DNA of 64,000 bases from Kibdelosporangium banguiense (lineage in GTDB: Bacteria > Actinomycetota > Actinomycetes > Mycobacteriales > Pseudonocardiaceae): the NCBI RefSeq assembly GCF_017876405.1, contig NZ_JAGINW010000001.1, positions 4,725,203 to 4,789,202 of the forward strand. The letters are read 5' to 3'. The stretch's first letter is position 1. Every line of letters begins with the position of its first letter. Shown piece after piece: positions 33,572 to 42,909 of this stretch. The position numbers and the translations under genes were made by a program. The notes under the pieces are model-generated. The model did not search any database, was not told the DNA's origin, and saw only the letters and a list, made by a program, of their open reading frames with translations.

Positions 33572-34038
33572 TGGGTGTCCTTCAGCAGCGTGGCCACGGC
33601 GTCCTCCAGACCCTCGGTGAAGACCGACTCGTTGAGGAACAGGCCTGGACCCGGTACCGAAAGCCCGATCTCCACGAGAACCGGTTTCAGGTGCACCTCG
33701 ACCGCCAAGGCGTGCCTGTCGCTCGCGGCGACGAGCAACGGCACAGCCGTCTTCCCGCGCAGCGAGCCGGCTCCGAACCGGTCGAGAAAGGCCTTCAGCA
33801 GGCCTGTGTAGGTCGCCTTGTAGGTCGGTGAGGCGACGACGAGCACGTCGACGCTCTTGACATCCTCAACCGCGCGTTCCACTCGTACGCTCTGGTAGTC
33901 GAACAGCTCGTTCGCGAACTCCCCGAGGTCGATCACCGGACCCTGGTCCCCGCCCAGCGCGTCCCGGACCGCGAGCGCTGCCCGCAGCGTCCTCGACGCC
34001 GGCTTCGGGTTGCCGACAAGTACACCCACGACCGTCAT
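33568..34038 (-). CDS. NADPH-dependent FMN reductase (SsuE-like)
   Basis: A 156-residue flavodoxin-like reductase. VVGVLVGNPKPASRTLRAAL is the phosphate-binding start; VVASPTYKATYTGLLKAFLD and the HALAVEVHLKPVLVEIG region are typical of SsuE/MsuE relatives. The start is set at ATG 34038 by family fit; the ribosome-binding site is poor and an ATG four codons upstream is possible. First gene of the putative operon with polyamine genes; divergent from the MFS gene. Confidence 0.82.
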   Translation of the reverse strand: MTVVGVLVGNPKPASRTLRAALAVRDALGGDQGPVIDLGEFANELFDYQSVRVERAVEDVKSVDVLVVASPTYKATYTGLLKAFLDRFGAGSLRGKTAVPLLVAASDRHALAVEVHLKPVLVEIGLSVPGPGLFLNESVFTEGLEDAVATLLKDTQ

Positions 34039-34141
34039 GCCTTCGAGCATGAAAAGCCGGGCGACCATGGTCAACCGTGTCCAACGACTGAGAAACGAAA
34101 CAGCGGTTCCGGCGGCTTGCCGGGCTAAGATCCCCGCCACC

Positions 34142-35413
34142 ATGCCGCAGATCGTCAGCCGCCGCCTGTGCGCCGGATACAGCTTGGGATCGCTGGTCAC
34201 GGGCTCTTTCAGCACCGTGCCCGGCTTGCTGCTGTTGCCCTACCTCACCGACACGCTCGGTGTGCAGGCGGCGACCGCAGGCCTGCTCGTGCTGCTGCCC
34301 AAAGCCTGGGATGTGCTGTTCAACCCGGTCGCGGGCCGGATCAGCGACCGACGTGGCTCGCGCCGCCCGCTGCTGCTGCAGGGTGGGCTGGGTGTCGCCG
34401 TGCTTTTCGCGGCGCTCTTCGCGTTGCCTGCCGGTGGCGGTGCGTACGTCGGCGTCGTGTTCCTGTTGTGTGCCACGGCGTACGCGTTCTTCCAGGTGCC
34501 GTATGTCGCGATGATGGCCGAGATCACGACCGACTACGACCAGCGAACACGGCTGATGACCTGGCGGATGGCCGTTCTGGCGCTGGCGATCCTGATCTCC
34601 GGCGCGGGCGCGCCCGCACTGCGGGACGCGACCGGCGGTTACCAGGTCATGGGCCTCGCGGTGGGAGCGCTGATCCTGCTCGGGACGGTCATGGTCTACC
34701 TGGGAACACGCGGAGTGACGGCCCAGAGCCACGTCGATGCGGGCGCCGGGTTCAAGGTGCTGGTCGCGGCGGTCCGGGATTCCCGGCATTTCCGGCGGTT
34801 GCTGGCCGCGTTCGTGATCCAGGCGACCGGAGTGAGCACCCTGCTCGCCGGTGTGGACTACATGTCCAGGATCGTGCTGCGTGATCCAGGTATGCAGACG
34901 CTGCTGTTCCTGTCGTTCGTCGGGCCCGCGCTGCTCGTCATGCCGCTGTGGCAACGGTTCGGCGTGCGTTACGGCAAACGGATCAGCTTCATCGTCGCGA
35001 CGGTGATCTTTGCCGTGCCGATGGCCGGCGTTGCCGCCGCGCAGGTGCTGCCGAATTCCGTGATCGTCGCGCTGTCGGCGATCACCGGTGTCGGCTACTC
35101 GGGCATGCAGGTCTTCCCGATGGCGATGCTGCCGGACGTGATCACGGCCGAGGAGGAGCGGACCGGCGTGCGCCGTGCCGGCCTGTTCTCCGGCGTGTGG
35201 ACGGCCGGGGAGACCCTCGGATTCGCCCTGGGGCCAGGCGTTTACGGCCTGATCCTGGCGATCGGCGGGTACGTTTCGAGTACGGACGCCACCGTGGTCC
35301 AGCCGCCGAGCGCGGTCACCGCCGTGCTGATCGGGTTCACGATCGTGCCGATGCTGCTGGTTGTGGCGGCGTTGCCGTTGCTGACCAGGAAACTGGAGGT
35401 GGTCCGCACGTGA
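34142..35413 (+). CDS. MFS/GPH-type transporter
   Basis: A 423-residue inner-membrane protein with about 12 predicted helices. The cytoplasmic loop DVLFNPVAGRISDRRGSRRP resembles the glycoside-pentoside-hexuronide cation symporter motif, as does YVAMMAEITTDYDQRTRLMT. The substrate is unknown. It is coupled by a 4-base overlap to a PLP-dependent lyase gene, so the pair may import and process, or make and export, one amine-type compound. Confidence 0.82.
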   Translation: MPQIVSRRLCAGYSLGSLVTGSFSTVPGLLLLPYLTDTLGVQAATAGLLVLLPKAWDVLFNPVAGRISDRRGSRRPLLLQGGLGVAVLFAALFALPAGGGAYVGVVFLLCATAYAFFQVPYVAMMAEITTDYDQRTRLMTWRMAVLALAILISGAGAPALRDATGGYQVMGLAVGALILLGTVMVYLGTRGVTAQSHVDAGAGFKVLVAAVRDSRHFRRLLAAFVIQATGVSTLLAGVDYMSRIVLRDPGMQTLLFLSFVGPALLVMPLWQRFGVRYGKRISFIVATVIFAVPMAGVAAAQVLPNSVIVALSAITGVGYSGMQVFPMAMLPDVITAEEERTGVRRAGLFSGVWTAGETLGFALGPGVYGLILAIGGYVSSTDATVVQPPSAVTAVLIGFTIVPMLLVVAALPLLTRKLEVVRT

Positions 35414-36771
35414 TTCCCGCCGAACAGGTGCTCGCCGAGCTCAAGGAAATGCGGGCGCACGACCTGCCGACACACGGCGGTCGCACCATGGCCTACGTGT
35501 ACGACAGCGGGCTGGCCGGGCTGGACGAACTCGGTGCGGCCGCGCACGCGCTCGCGTCCTCAGCCAACGGCCTGGACCCCACGGCGTTTCCCAGTCTGCT
35601 GCGGATGGAGAACGAAGTCGTCGCGACAGCGGCGAAACTGCTCAATGGCGGATTCGGTCAAGTCACCTCGGGTGGCACTGAGTCGTGCATGCTCGCCGTG
35701 CTGGCAGCCCGGAAAGCCCGGCCGGACATCGAACATCCGTCCATTGTGATCCCGGTGACCGCGCATGCCGCGTTCCACAAAGCCGCGCATTACTTCAACA
35801 TCAGGACAATCGCTGTCCCGGTGACCGATGGCTTCGTAGCCGACCCGGAAGCCATGCGAGCTGCGATCGACGACACGACTGTGCTTGTCGTGGCAAGCGC
35901 GCCTTCCTACGCGCACGGTGTGATCGACCCTGTCGAGGAGATTGCGGCAGCGGCGGCGGATCGCGGTGTCCGCTGCCATGTCGACGCCTGTATCGGCGGC
36001 TGGGTACTGCCGTATTTCGCTCAGCTTGGCGTGCGGTTCAAGCCGTTCGACTTCACCGTTGCGGGCGTCACCAGTATCTCGGTAGACCTGCACAAGTACG
36101 CCTACTGTCCTAAAGGGACGTCTGTGCTGCTGCACGCGGACGCGTCCTTGCGGCGGTCGCAGTACTTCGCGAGCGCCGAGTGGCCGGGCTACACGATGCT
36201 TAACTCAACCATGCAGTCCACTAGGTCTGGTGGCCCGATCGCGGCCGCGTGGGCCGTGCTGCGGCACGTCGGTGAGGACGGCTACCTGGAGCTGGCGTCG
36301 AAAACCCTTGCCGCGGTGCGTGAACTGCGTGCGGGCATCGAGCAAATTGATGGCCTTCGGATTCTGGGCGACCCGGCGTCCACATTGTTCTCGATAGCTT
36401 CGCCGGACATCGACTTGTTCGGGCTCGCGGACCAGATGCGGACCAGAGGCTGGTTCGTTCAGCCCCAGTTCGCGTTCCAGAACTCGCCCGCAAACCTGCA
36501 CCTGACCGTCACGGCCGCCAACCGCGGCAACGAACAGCTGTTCCTGTCGGACTTGCGAGACTCGGCCTCGGCCGCGGTCCCGGCAGAGATCTCCGTCGAC
36601 GCCCTCAAAGGCCTCGACGCAGCCACCTTGACCAGTGATCAGTTCGACACTCTGCTGTCCGCAGTGGACATGAGCAAAGGCATGGCCGCGGTCAACACCC
36701 TGCTCGCCGCCGCCCCCGCGGACCTGCGGGAGCGGCTGCTGATCGAGTTCCTGGGCCGGATGTACTCATGA
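35410..36771 (+). CDS. PLP-dependent lyase/decarboxylase, sphingosine-1-phosphate lyase-like
   Basis: A 453-residue protein of PLP fold type I, group II decarboxylase-like. TSGGTESCMLAVLAAR binds the phosphate, HVDACIGGWVLPY holds the PLP Asp, and SVDLHKYAYCPKGTS contains the Schiff-base Lys. The pattern is closest to sphingosine-1-phosphate lyase and related bacterial decarboxylases. It starts with GTG overlapping the transporter stop and slightly overlaps the convergent symporter gene. Substrate is not deducible. Confidence 0.82.
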   Translation: MIPAEQVLAELKEMRAHDLPTHGGRTMAYVYDSGLAGLDELGAAAHALASSANGLDPTAFPSLLRMENEVVATAAKLLNGGFGQVTSGGTESCMLAVLAARKARPDIEHPSIVIPVTAHAAFHKAAHYFNIRTIAVPVTDGFVADPEAMRAAIDDTTVLVVASAPSYAHGVIDPVEEIAAAAADRGVRCHVDACIGGWVLPYFAQLGVRFKPFDFTVAGVTSISVDLHKYAYCPKGTSVLLHADASLRRSQYFASAEWPGYTMLNSTMQSTRSGGPIAAAWAVLRHVGEDGYLELASKTLAAVRELRAGIEQIDGLRILGDPASTLFSIASPDIDLFGLADQMRTRGWFVQPQFAFQNSPANLHLTVTAANRGNEQLFLSDLRDSASAAVPAEISVDALKGLDAATLTSDQFDTLLSAVDMSKGMAAVNTLLAAAPADLRERLLIEFLGRMYS

Positions 36772-38340
36772 ACCCAGGCCGGTCAGCGACCTGACCTCCA
36801 TCTCGGCCTGTTTGCGCTCGTCACCGCGGTCACAGCTGAGTACCGTGCCCAGGAAGCCGAGGATGAACGACACCGGGATCGACACGATTCCCGGGTTGCT
36901 CAACGGGAACCAGACGAAGTCCACGCCCGGGAAGATCGAACCCGGGCTGCCGGACACCACCGGTGAGAACGCCACCAGCGTCAGGCACGACACCAGGCCG
37001 CCGTACATGCCCCACAGTGTTCCGCTGGTGTTGAACCGTTTCCAGAACAGCGAATAGAGCAATGTGGACAGGTTCGCCGACGCGGCGAACGCGAACGCCA
37101 GCCCGACCAGGAACGCCACGTTCTGGCCGTTGGCAAGGATTCCGCCGGCGATCGCGAGCGCGCCGACCACCACCGCGGTCAGCCTGGCCACCCGGACCTC
37201 CGACCGCGGATTCGCCCGGCCACGCTTGAAGATGTTGGCGTACACGTCATGCGCGAACGAAGCTGACGCGGTCAACGTCAATCCCGCGACCACAGCGAGG
37301 ATCGTGGCGAACGCCACCGCAGAGACGATGCCCAGCAGCAGGGTCCCGCCGATCTCGAACGCCAGCAGTGGCGCGGCCGAGTTCTCACCGCCGGTCGCGG
37401 CCAGGATCCGGTCCGAGCCGACCAGCGCCGACGCGCCGTACCCGATGACCAGCGTGGCCAAGTAGAACACCGTCATCGTGCAGACCGCCCAGATCACCGA
37501 GCGGCGGGCCTGCACGGCGTTAGGCACGGTGTAGAAGCGCATCAGCACGTGCGGCAGACTGGCGGCCCCCAGCACGAGTGCCAGAGCGAGCGAGACGAAG
37601 TCCAGTTTGCTCGTACCGCTCTGGCCGAACATCCCGCCCGGGTCCAGGATCTTCTCGCCCCGGACGTTGTTGGCCGCGGCCTGCTCCAGCAGCGCCGACA
37701 GGTCGAACCCGAACTTGCCCAGCAGGAACACGGTCATCAGCGCCACGCACAGCACCAGGATCGCGGCCTTGACGATCTGCACCCATGTCGTCCCGCGCAT
37801 GCCGCCGACCAGCACGTACAGCATCATCACGACGCCGACGACGGTGATCACGACCGCCTGGCCCTCACCGGAGTGCACACCCAGCAACAGCGCGACGACG
37901 CCACCGGCGCCGGCCATCTGCGCCAACATGTAGAAGAACGAGATGACCAGCGTCGATGTGGCCGCCGCGGCGCGTACCGGACGGGCGCGCATCCGGTATG
38001 ACAGCACGTCGCCCATGGTGAACCGGCCGGTGTTGCGCACCAGCTCGGCGATCAGCAGCAGGTTCACCAGCCACGCGACCAGGAACCCGATCGAGTACAG
38101 AAACCCGTCGTAGCCATGGATCGCGATCGCCCCGGCGATGCCGAGGAAGGATGCCGCGGACAGGAAGTCGCCGGACAACGCGAGGCCGTTCTTGCCGCCG
38201 CCGAACGCGCCGCCCGCGGTGAAGTAGTCGTTCGCCGTGGCCTGCCTGCGGTTGACCTTGGCCACCATCACGAGCGTGGCCAGCACGAACAGGCCGAACA
38301 CCGCGATGTTCAGCACCGGGCTCCCGACATCGGTACTCAC
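36766..38340 (-). CDS. Sodium/solute symporter, acetate permease (ActP) type
   Basis: A 524-residue SSS-family protein with about 13 membrane helices. VNRRQATANDYFTAGG, LSGDFLSAASFLGIAGA and SLPHVLMRFYTVPNA are characteristic of ActP/MctC-type monocarboxylate symporters. It starts with GTG overlapping the upstream DUF485 stop by 4 bases, the classic YjcH-ActP arrangement. Likely substrates are acetate or other short monocarboxylates. Confidence 0.92.
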   Translation of the reverse strand: MSTDVGSPVLNIAVFGLFVLATLVMVAKVNRRQATANDYFTAGGAFGGGKNGLALSGDFLSAASFLGIAGAIAIHGYDGFLYSIGFLVAWLVNLLLIAELVRNTGRFTMGDVLSYRMRARPVRAAAATSTLVISFFYMLAQMAGAGGVVALLLGVHSGEGQAVVITVVGVVMMLYVLVGGMRGTTWVQIVKAAILVLCVALMTVFLLGKFGFDLSALLEQAAANNVRGEKILDPGGMFGQSGTSKLDFVSLALALVLGAASLPHVLMRFYTVPNAVQARRSVIWAVCTMTVFYLATLVIGYGASALVGSDRILAATGGENSAAPLLAFEIGGTLLLGIVSAVAFATILAVVAGLTLTASASFAHDVYANIFKRGRANPRSEVRVARLTAVVVGALAIAGGILANGQNVAFLVGLAFAFAASANLSTLLYSLFWKRFNTSGTLWGMYGGLVSCLTLVAFSPVVSGSPGSIFPGVDFVWFPLSNPGIVSIPVSFILGFLGTVLSCDRGDERKQAEMEVRSLTGLGS

Positions 38341-38717
38341 GACAGGCCCTCCCGTTCGCGCAGTGCGGCCACCTTCGGGTCGATCCGGCGCTTGGCGAAC
38401 CGCCGATAGGCCAGCGTGATCAGCACAGTGCTGACGAACTGCAGCACACCGAGCACCAGCCCGATATTGATCATGCCGGCCAGGCGGCGGCTCATGAACT
38501 CGCCGCCGTACGCGGCGAGCACGACGAAGCCGAGGTACCACAGGAAGAACAGCAGGCTGACCGGGAACACGAACCGGCGCAGTCCGGAACGCAGTTCCGT
38601 GAATTCCTCACTTCGCTGAATCCGGACGAAGTCGAGCCCTTCTTGTCCTTCTTTTTCTCTTGCCGAGTCGATTCTTCCGAAGCTGGCCGAAGAAGTTCGG
38701 CCGGACCAGTGCGTCAT
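38337..38717 (-). CDS. DUF485 membrane protein (YjcH-like), symporter partner
   Basis: A 126-residue protein with two membrane helices (LFFLWYLGFVVLAAYGG and INIGLVLGVLQFVSTVLI) and the DUF485 start FTELRSGLRRFVFPVSL. The ATG at 38717 has GGAAGG 6 bases upstream; further-upstream starts are less likely. Such proteins regularly accompany ActP symporters. Upstream, 38718-39213 (about 500 bp) holds no gene that I can support. Confidence 0.88.
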   Translation of the reverse strand: MTHWSGRTSSASFGRIDSAREKEGQEGLDFVRIQRSEEFTELRSGLRRFVFPVSLLFFLWYLGFVVLAAYGGEFMSRRLAGMINIGLVLGVLQFVSTVLITLAYRRFAKRRIDPKVAALREREGLS

Positions 38718-39213
38718 ATGTACCTTCCCCGGTACGCCTATCGGCCGGGCGTCATAGTAGCCACGAGTTTCGCGTTGTCCAATAGGCTTCCGGGTGGCCT
38801 GACCACTACATCGGCCGGAGCGGGGCGGTACCTGAGGGGCGACGCTCACACTTCCGAGTGAACCTTACGGTTGCGTAGCGTATGCCCGTCTGAGCAGCGG
38901 GTTTGTTGTCCGAAGGGGTAGATGTGATCCGCTGGGTGGGATCTACCTGGGCGTGGACCATCCTGGATGGCCTACCAAGGCCCGGCCGAATTTCCCCCGA
39001 TCGGGGCATAAAGCTCGTATTCTCCTATGCTCCCTGTAGCATATCGCCGATCCATCCCGATCAGACCATTGATTGATCATTCTTCTGATGTAGCATCTTG
39101 GCTCCGGCGCTTCCTCATGGGGGTGCCGTCCCCCCTGACAAGCACGGCGCAAGTAATTGATCCCTGTCTTTGACGAGGCAGTGCAGTAAGCGACTGCGCG
39201 CATTGGGAGTGTT

Positions 39214-41961
39214 TTGACAGTGACCAGCTCTTCACGGGCGCGGATACTGCGCTGGCGGGATTGGCACCTGCGCACCAAGCTCGCCGCGGTCACCCTGGTC
39301 CCGTTGGTGTTCGTCGTCGCGCTCGGCGCGGTGCAGATCCACGGCCAGGTGGCCCGCGCGGAGTCCTACCGCCGGGTGGACCGCCTGGTGGCGCTGTCCG
39401 ACCAGCTTCGCCACACGATCGGCGGACTGCAGCAGGAACGCGCCGAGTCGGCCAGGCTGCTCGTGGCCGGCGTCGCGGATCCGGGCGCCGAGCTGCGGCA
39501 GGAGTACCAGGCCACCGACGTCAACTGGGCCGCGATGAGCCGTGCGGCCGAATCGGTCTCGTTCGTCACGCCGGTGGCCGTCGAGGCCGCCGACGAGGTC
39601 GGCGCGCAGATCGAGCCCCTGAGCCGGTTGCGCCGCCAGGTCTACGGCTCCCAATTGGACGGACGCGCGGCACTGACCCGGTACACCGAGGTCGTCGGTG
39701 TGATGCTGGCTCTGGACAGGGCGCTGGCGGGAGAGATCACCGACCCGGCGTTGTCGGGCACCGCGCACGCCCTGCACAACCTGCAGCTGGCCAATGAGGA
39801 GATCTACCTGCAGCAGGCGCTGGTCACCACCGGCATGGCCCGCGGCGTGCTCACCGTCGCGGACATGGGCCTGCTGCGCACCTCGCAGGCCAGGCTGCTT
39901 TCCAGGACCGCGGATTTCCGGGCCACCGCGAGCCGTCCGCAGCAGATCGTGTTCAACACCACCGTTTCCGGTGCCGGTGTCGACGCCCGTGACCGGATGC
40001 TGGACCAGTTGCTGCAACAGCCGGACACGCGTCCGTCCGAACCGGCGATCAACATGGCGGACTGGCAGACGAGCTCACAACTCACCACGGGTGCGGTGGC
40101 GACCGTCGCGGGCGAGCTCGGCCGTGAACTGAGCGCCGAGTCGGCGCGGCTGCAGAGAGAGGCCGGCAACGCCGCCGGGCTTGTCTCGGTCATCCTGTTC
40201 GCGGCGATGCTCCTCGCGGCGGCCGTGGTGATCATCGTCGGCCGCCAGCTCGTCGGCTCGCTGCGGATCCTGCGGCGCAGCGCGCTCGAGGTCGCCGACC
40301 ACAGGCTGCCGGAGGCCGTCGCGGGGCTCAGGGCGGGTGCCCTGCTGCCGCCCGAAGTGGCGCCGGTCCCGGTGCACACCAAGGACGAACTCGGCCAGGT
40401 GGCGCGGGCGTTCGACGCGGTGCAGGATCAGGCGTTGCGGCTGGCCGCCGAGCAGGCGCACCTGCGGGCCAGCTACGGCGACGTGTTCGTCAACCTCTCA
40501 CGCCGCAGCCAGGGCCTCGTCCAGCGTCAGCTGCACCTGCTGGACCGCCTCGAGCGCGACGAGGAGGACCCCGACCAGCTGGCAACCCTGTTCCAGCTGG
40601 ACCACCTGGCCACGCGAATGCGCCGCAACAACGAGAACCTGATGGTGCTCTCGTCCGGCAGCGAGCTGGCGCGCCGGGCCGGGCCACCGGTCCAGCTCGC
40701 CGACCTGCTGCGGGCCGCCGTGTCGGAAATCGAGCAGTACCAACGAGTTGTCGTCCAGCCGCCGCCCTCGCTGACCGTGGTCGGATACGCCGCACGAGAC
40801 CTCGTCCGGCTGACAGCCGAGCTGCTCGACAACGCGACCGCGTATTCCGCGCCCGAGACCAAGGTGACCATCTCCAGCAGGCTCGCCGATGACGGCACGG
40901 TGTCGGTCGACGTCCTCGACAGCGGCATCGGTATGCGGGAAGAGGAGATCGAGGAGGTCAACGCCCGGCTGGCGGAGGGCGGCCAGCTGGACGCGTCGGC
41001 TTCCCGGCGGATGGGCCTGTTCGTGGTCGGCAGGCTGGCGGGCCGGCACGGTGTGCGGGTGGAACTGCACGGCGGCAAGGACATCGCCGGCATCCGGGCC
41101 ACCATGACCGTCCCGGTCGAGCTGATGGCGGCGGGCGAACCCGAGGAGCCGTACCGCAAGCCGCGCACCAACGGCCATACAGTGTCCACTTCGGACGTCG
41201 TAGGCAAGCTCACCGGCCGTGTCGTGCCCGCCGAACAGCCGACCCGTGGCGACCTGTTCGCCACGGCCGAGCAGGAGGTCACTACCGGCTGGTGGGAGCC
41301 GATCACGCCGGATACCGAGCCGCCGGCGGAACGCGGAATCCACGAGACCACCCCGATTTTCGACGAGATGATCTCCGCGTGGTTCACCGGTTCGGATACC
41401 GGCAAGCCGGTCGAGGACAGTCCGACCGAGACGTGGGAGTTCGCCGCCGACAAGGGTTTCCAGGCCGCGCAGGTGGTCGCCGAGGCGCCGTTGGGTGTCA
41501 CCGCGGCGGGCCTGCCGCAGCGCGTGCCGCGGGAAAAGCTGGTCCCCGGCAGCATTTCCGACGCTGGGCCGAGGGTGGAGGCGCGGGGCAGGCAGGAGGC
41601 CGAGGCCTTGCGTGCGCGCCTCGGCGGCCTGCAGAACGGGCTGTCCCGGGCGCGCCTGCAACAAGGAGGTGACGCGTCGGCCGAACGTGTGATGTCGGTC
41701 GCGGACAAGGGTTTTCAAGCCGCCGAAGCGGTGACGAAGTCCCCCGAAGGTGTCACATCCGTGGGCTTGCCGCAGCGCGTCCCACGGGAGAAGCTCGTAC
41801 CTGGGAGCATCGCCTCGCCGCCGGGATTCGGCGAAGGCCTGGTGCGGGGTGAACGGGGGGCCCAGGAGGTTCGGGGCCGGCTGGACGAGCTTCAGCGCGG
41901 ACTGAGCAACGGCCGGCGCAGTCTGGCCGGCAACCAGAACGGACAGGAGAGCCCATCATGA
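39214..41961 (+). CDS. cvnA: Conservon histidine kinase-like protein CvnA (nitrate-sensor type)
   Basis: A 915-residue membrane protein. One helix (LAAVTLVPLVFVVALGAV), a large extracytoplasmic NIT-like helical domain, and a second helix near residue 325 are followed by a HAMP-like region and a HATPase domain (LLDNATAYSAPET, VDVLDSGIGM). No standard phospho-His box is obvious, as usual in CvnA. The C-terminal tail holds two 85-residue repeats. It starts with TTG at 39214 or in-frame GTG at 39220; GGGAG lies 4 or 10 bases upstream. It heads the four-gene conservon. Confidence 0.92.
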   Translation: MTVTSSSRARILRWRDWHLRTKLAAVTLVPLVFVVALGAVQIHGQVARAESYRRVDRLVALSDQLRHTIGGLQQERAESARLLVAGVADPGAELRQEYQATDVNWAAMSRAAESVSFVTPVAVEAADEVGAQIEPLSRLRRQVYGSQLDGRAALTRYTEVVGVMLALDRALAGEITDPALSGTAHALHNLQLANEEIYLQQALVTTGMARGVLTVADMGLLRTSQARLLSRTADFRATASRPQQIVFNTTVSGAGVDARDRMLDQLLQQPDTRPSEPAINMADWQTSSQLTTGAVATVAGELGRELSAESARLQREAGNAAGLVSVILFAAMLLAAAVVIIVGRQLVGSLRILRRSALEVADHRLPEAVAGLRAGALLPPEVAPVPVHTKDELGQVARAFDAVQDQALRLAAEQAHLRASYGDVFVNLSRRSQGLVQRQLHLLDRLERDEEDPDQLATLFQLDHLATRMRRNNENLMVLSSGSELARRAGPPVQLADLLRAAVSEIEQYQRVVVQPPPSLTVVGYAARDLVRLTAELLDNATAYSAPETKVTISSRLADDGTVSVDVLDSGIGMREEEIEEVNARLAEGGQLDASASRRMGLFVVGRLAGRHGVRVELHGGKDIAGIRATMTVPVELMAAGEPEEPYRKPRTNGHTVSTSDVVGKLTGRVVPAEQPTRGDLFATAEQEVTTGWWEPITPDTEPPAERGIHETTPIFDEMISAWFTGSDTGKPVEDSPTETWEFAADKGFQAAQVVAEAPLGVTAAGLPQRVPREKLVPGSISDAGPRVEARGRQEAEALRARLGGLQNGLSRARLQQGGDASAERVMSVADKGFQAAEAVTKSPEGVTSVGLPQRVPREKLVPGSIASPPGFGEGLVRGERGAQEVRGRLDELQRGLSNGRRSLAGNQNGQESPS
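41446..41955 (+). repeat. Tandem duplication in the CvnA tail
   Basis: Two in-frame 255-bp units (41446-41700 and 41701-41955) each encode ADKGFQAA near the start, then GLPQRVPREKLVPGS, and end with a helical segment containing LQ-GLS. The units have clearly diverged in bases but keep the core motif, pointing to an older duplication under protein-level selection. Confidence 0.75.
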
Positions 41962-42395
41962 CCTCGCCCCAATCCCAGCCGCACCAGTTCGGCTGGCTGG
42001 TCAACGACTTCGCGGAGCGGGTCGCGGGTGTGGCGCACGCGGTCGTGGTGTCTGCTGACGGGCTGTTGCTCACCGCGTCCGCCCGGCTGCCGATCGACCG
42101 GGCCGACCAGCTGGCGGCGGTGGCGTCCGGGCTGGTAAGCCTGACCCACGGGGCTTCCCGGTGTTTCGAGGCGGGTCCGGTCAAGGAGACCGTGGTGGAG
42201 ATGGAACGCGGGATCCTGCTGCTGATGTCGATCAGCGACGGGTCCTCGCTGGCCGTGCTGGCCTCGCCGGCCTGCGACATCGGCCAGATCGCGTACGAGA
42301 TGACGATGCTGGTCGACCGCGTCGGCCAGATGCTCACCCCTGAACTGCGCGCTGCTCTTCAGGGGACGAGGGGGATGACCGGGGCAGCGGTGTGA
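41958..42395 (+). CDS. cvnB: Roadblock/LC7 protein CvnB
   Basis: A 145-residue roadblock/LC7 protein (FAERVAGVAHAVVVSADGLLL, then LASPACDIGQIAYEMTMLV). It overlaps cvnA by 4 bases (ATGA). In conservons this protein and CvnD act with the kinase-like CvnA in a membrane-associated complex reminiscent of G-protein signalling. Confidence 0.94.
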   Translation: MTSPQSQPHQFGWLVNDFAERVAGVAHAVVVSADGLLLTASARLPIDRADQLAAVASGLVSLTHGASRCFEAGPVKETVVEMERGILLLMSISDGSSLAVLASPACDIGQIAYEMTMLVDRVGQMLTPELRAALQGTRGMTGAAV

Positions 42396-42402
42396 GGACT
42401 CG

Positions 42403-42909
42403 ATGACGATCCATGAGGACGCGCCGCCAGGTCCGACCTTCGCCGACGTCCTGAACGGGCTGACGTACGGCAAACGGGCTGGGGAGGGCATGGACGATTC
42501 ACAACGCCCGGCGCCGGTCGCGCGCTCGGCCGCGGCGCCGCAACCGGTGCTGGTGGAGATGCCGCACGACGATCCGGCGATGGTCCGGCCGTACGCGATG
42601 ACCGGCGGCCGCACCAGGGCCGACGGTGATCTGCGCGTGGAGGCGATGATCTCCACGTCACCGGCCGGGCAGGCCGAGGCCGAGCTGGCGGAGATCGAAC
42701 ACCGGTCGATCGCCCGGCTGTGCCGTACGCCCAAGTCCGTCGCCGAGATCTCGGCGGAACTGGACATGCCTTTGCAGGTAGCCAAGATCGTGCTCGGGGA
42801 CATGGTCGCGACCGGACTGGTGGTCGTCCACCGGACGACCGGCTTGTCCGGCGGTTCATCACATCTAGCGCTGATGGAAAGGGTATTGGGTGGACTCCGC
42901 CGGCTATAG
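42403..42909 (+). CDS. cvnC: DUF742 protein CvnC
   Basis: A 168-residue protein. The conserved DUF742 part occupies the C-terminal half (VRPYAMTGGRTRADGDL, LCRTPKSVAEISAELDMPL), with a winged-helix-like character. The first 60 residues are a variable extension. It lies 7 bases after cvnB and overlaps cvnD by 20 bases. Confidence 0.94.
   Translation: MTIHEDAPPGPTFADVLNGLTYGKRAGEGMDDSQRPAPVARSAAAPQPVLVEMPHDDPAMVRPYAMTGGRTRADGDLRVEAMISTSPAGQAEAELAEIEHRSIARLCRTPKSVAEISAELDMPLQVAKIVLGDMVATGLVVVHRTTGLSGGSSHLALMERVLGGLRRL

Noticed and set aside
39119..39134. GGGGG/CCCCC hairpin in the gap before cvnA
   Set aside because: Only a 5-bp stem of a single base type; too weak to call a terminator or regulatory element.
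40498..41718. Two overlapping ~400-codon minus-strand frames over cvnA
   Set aside because: Antisense to a conserved conservon gene; no recognisable domains.
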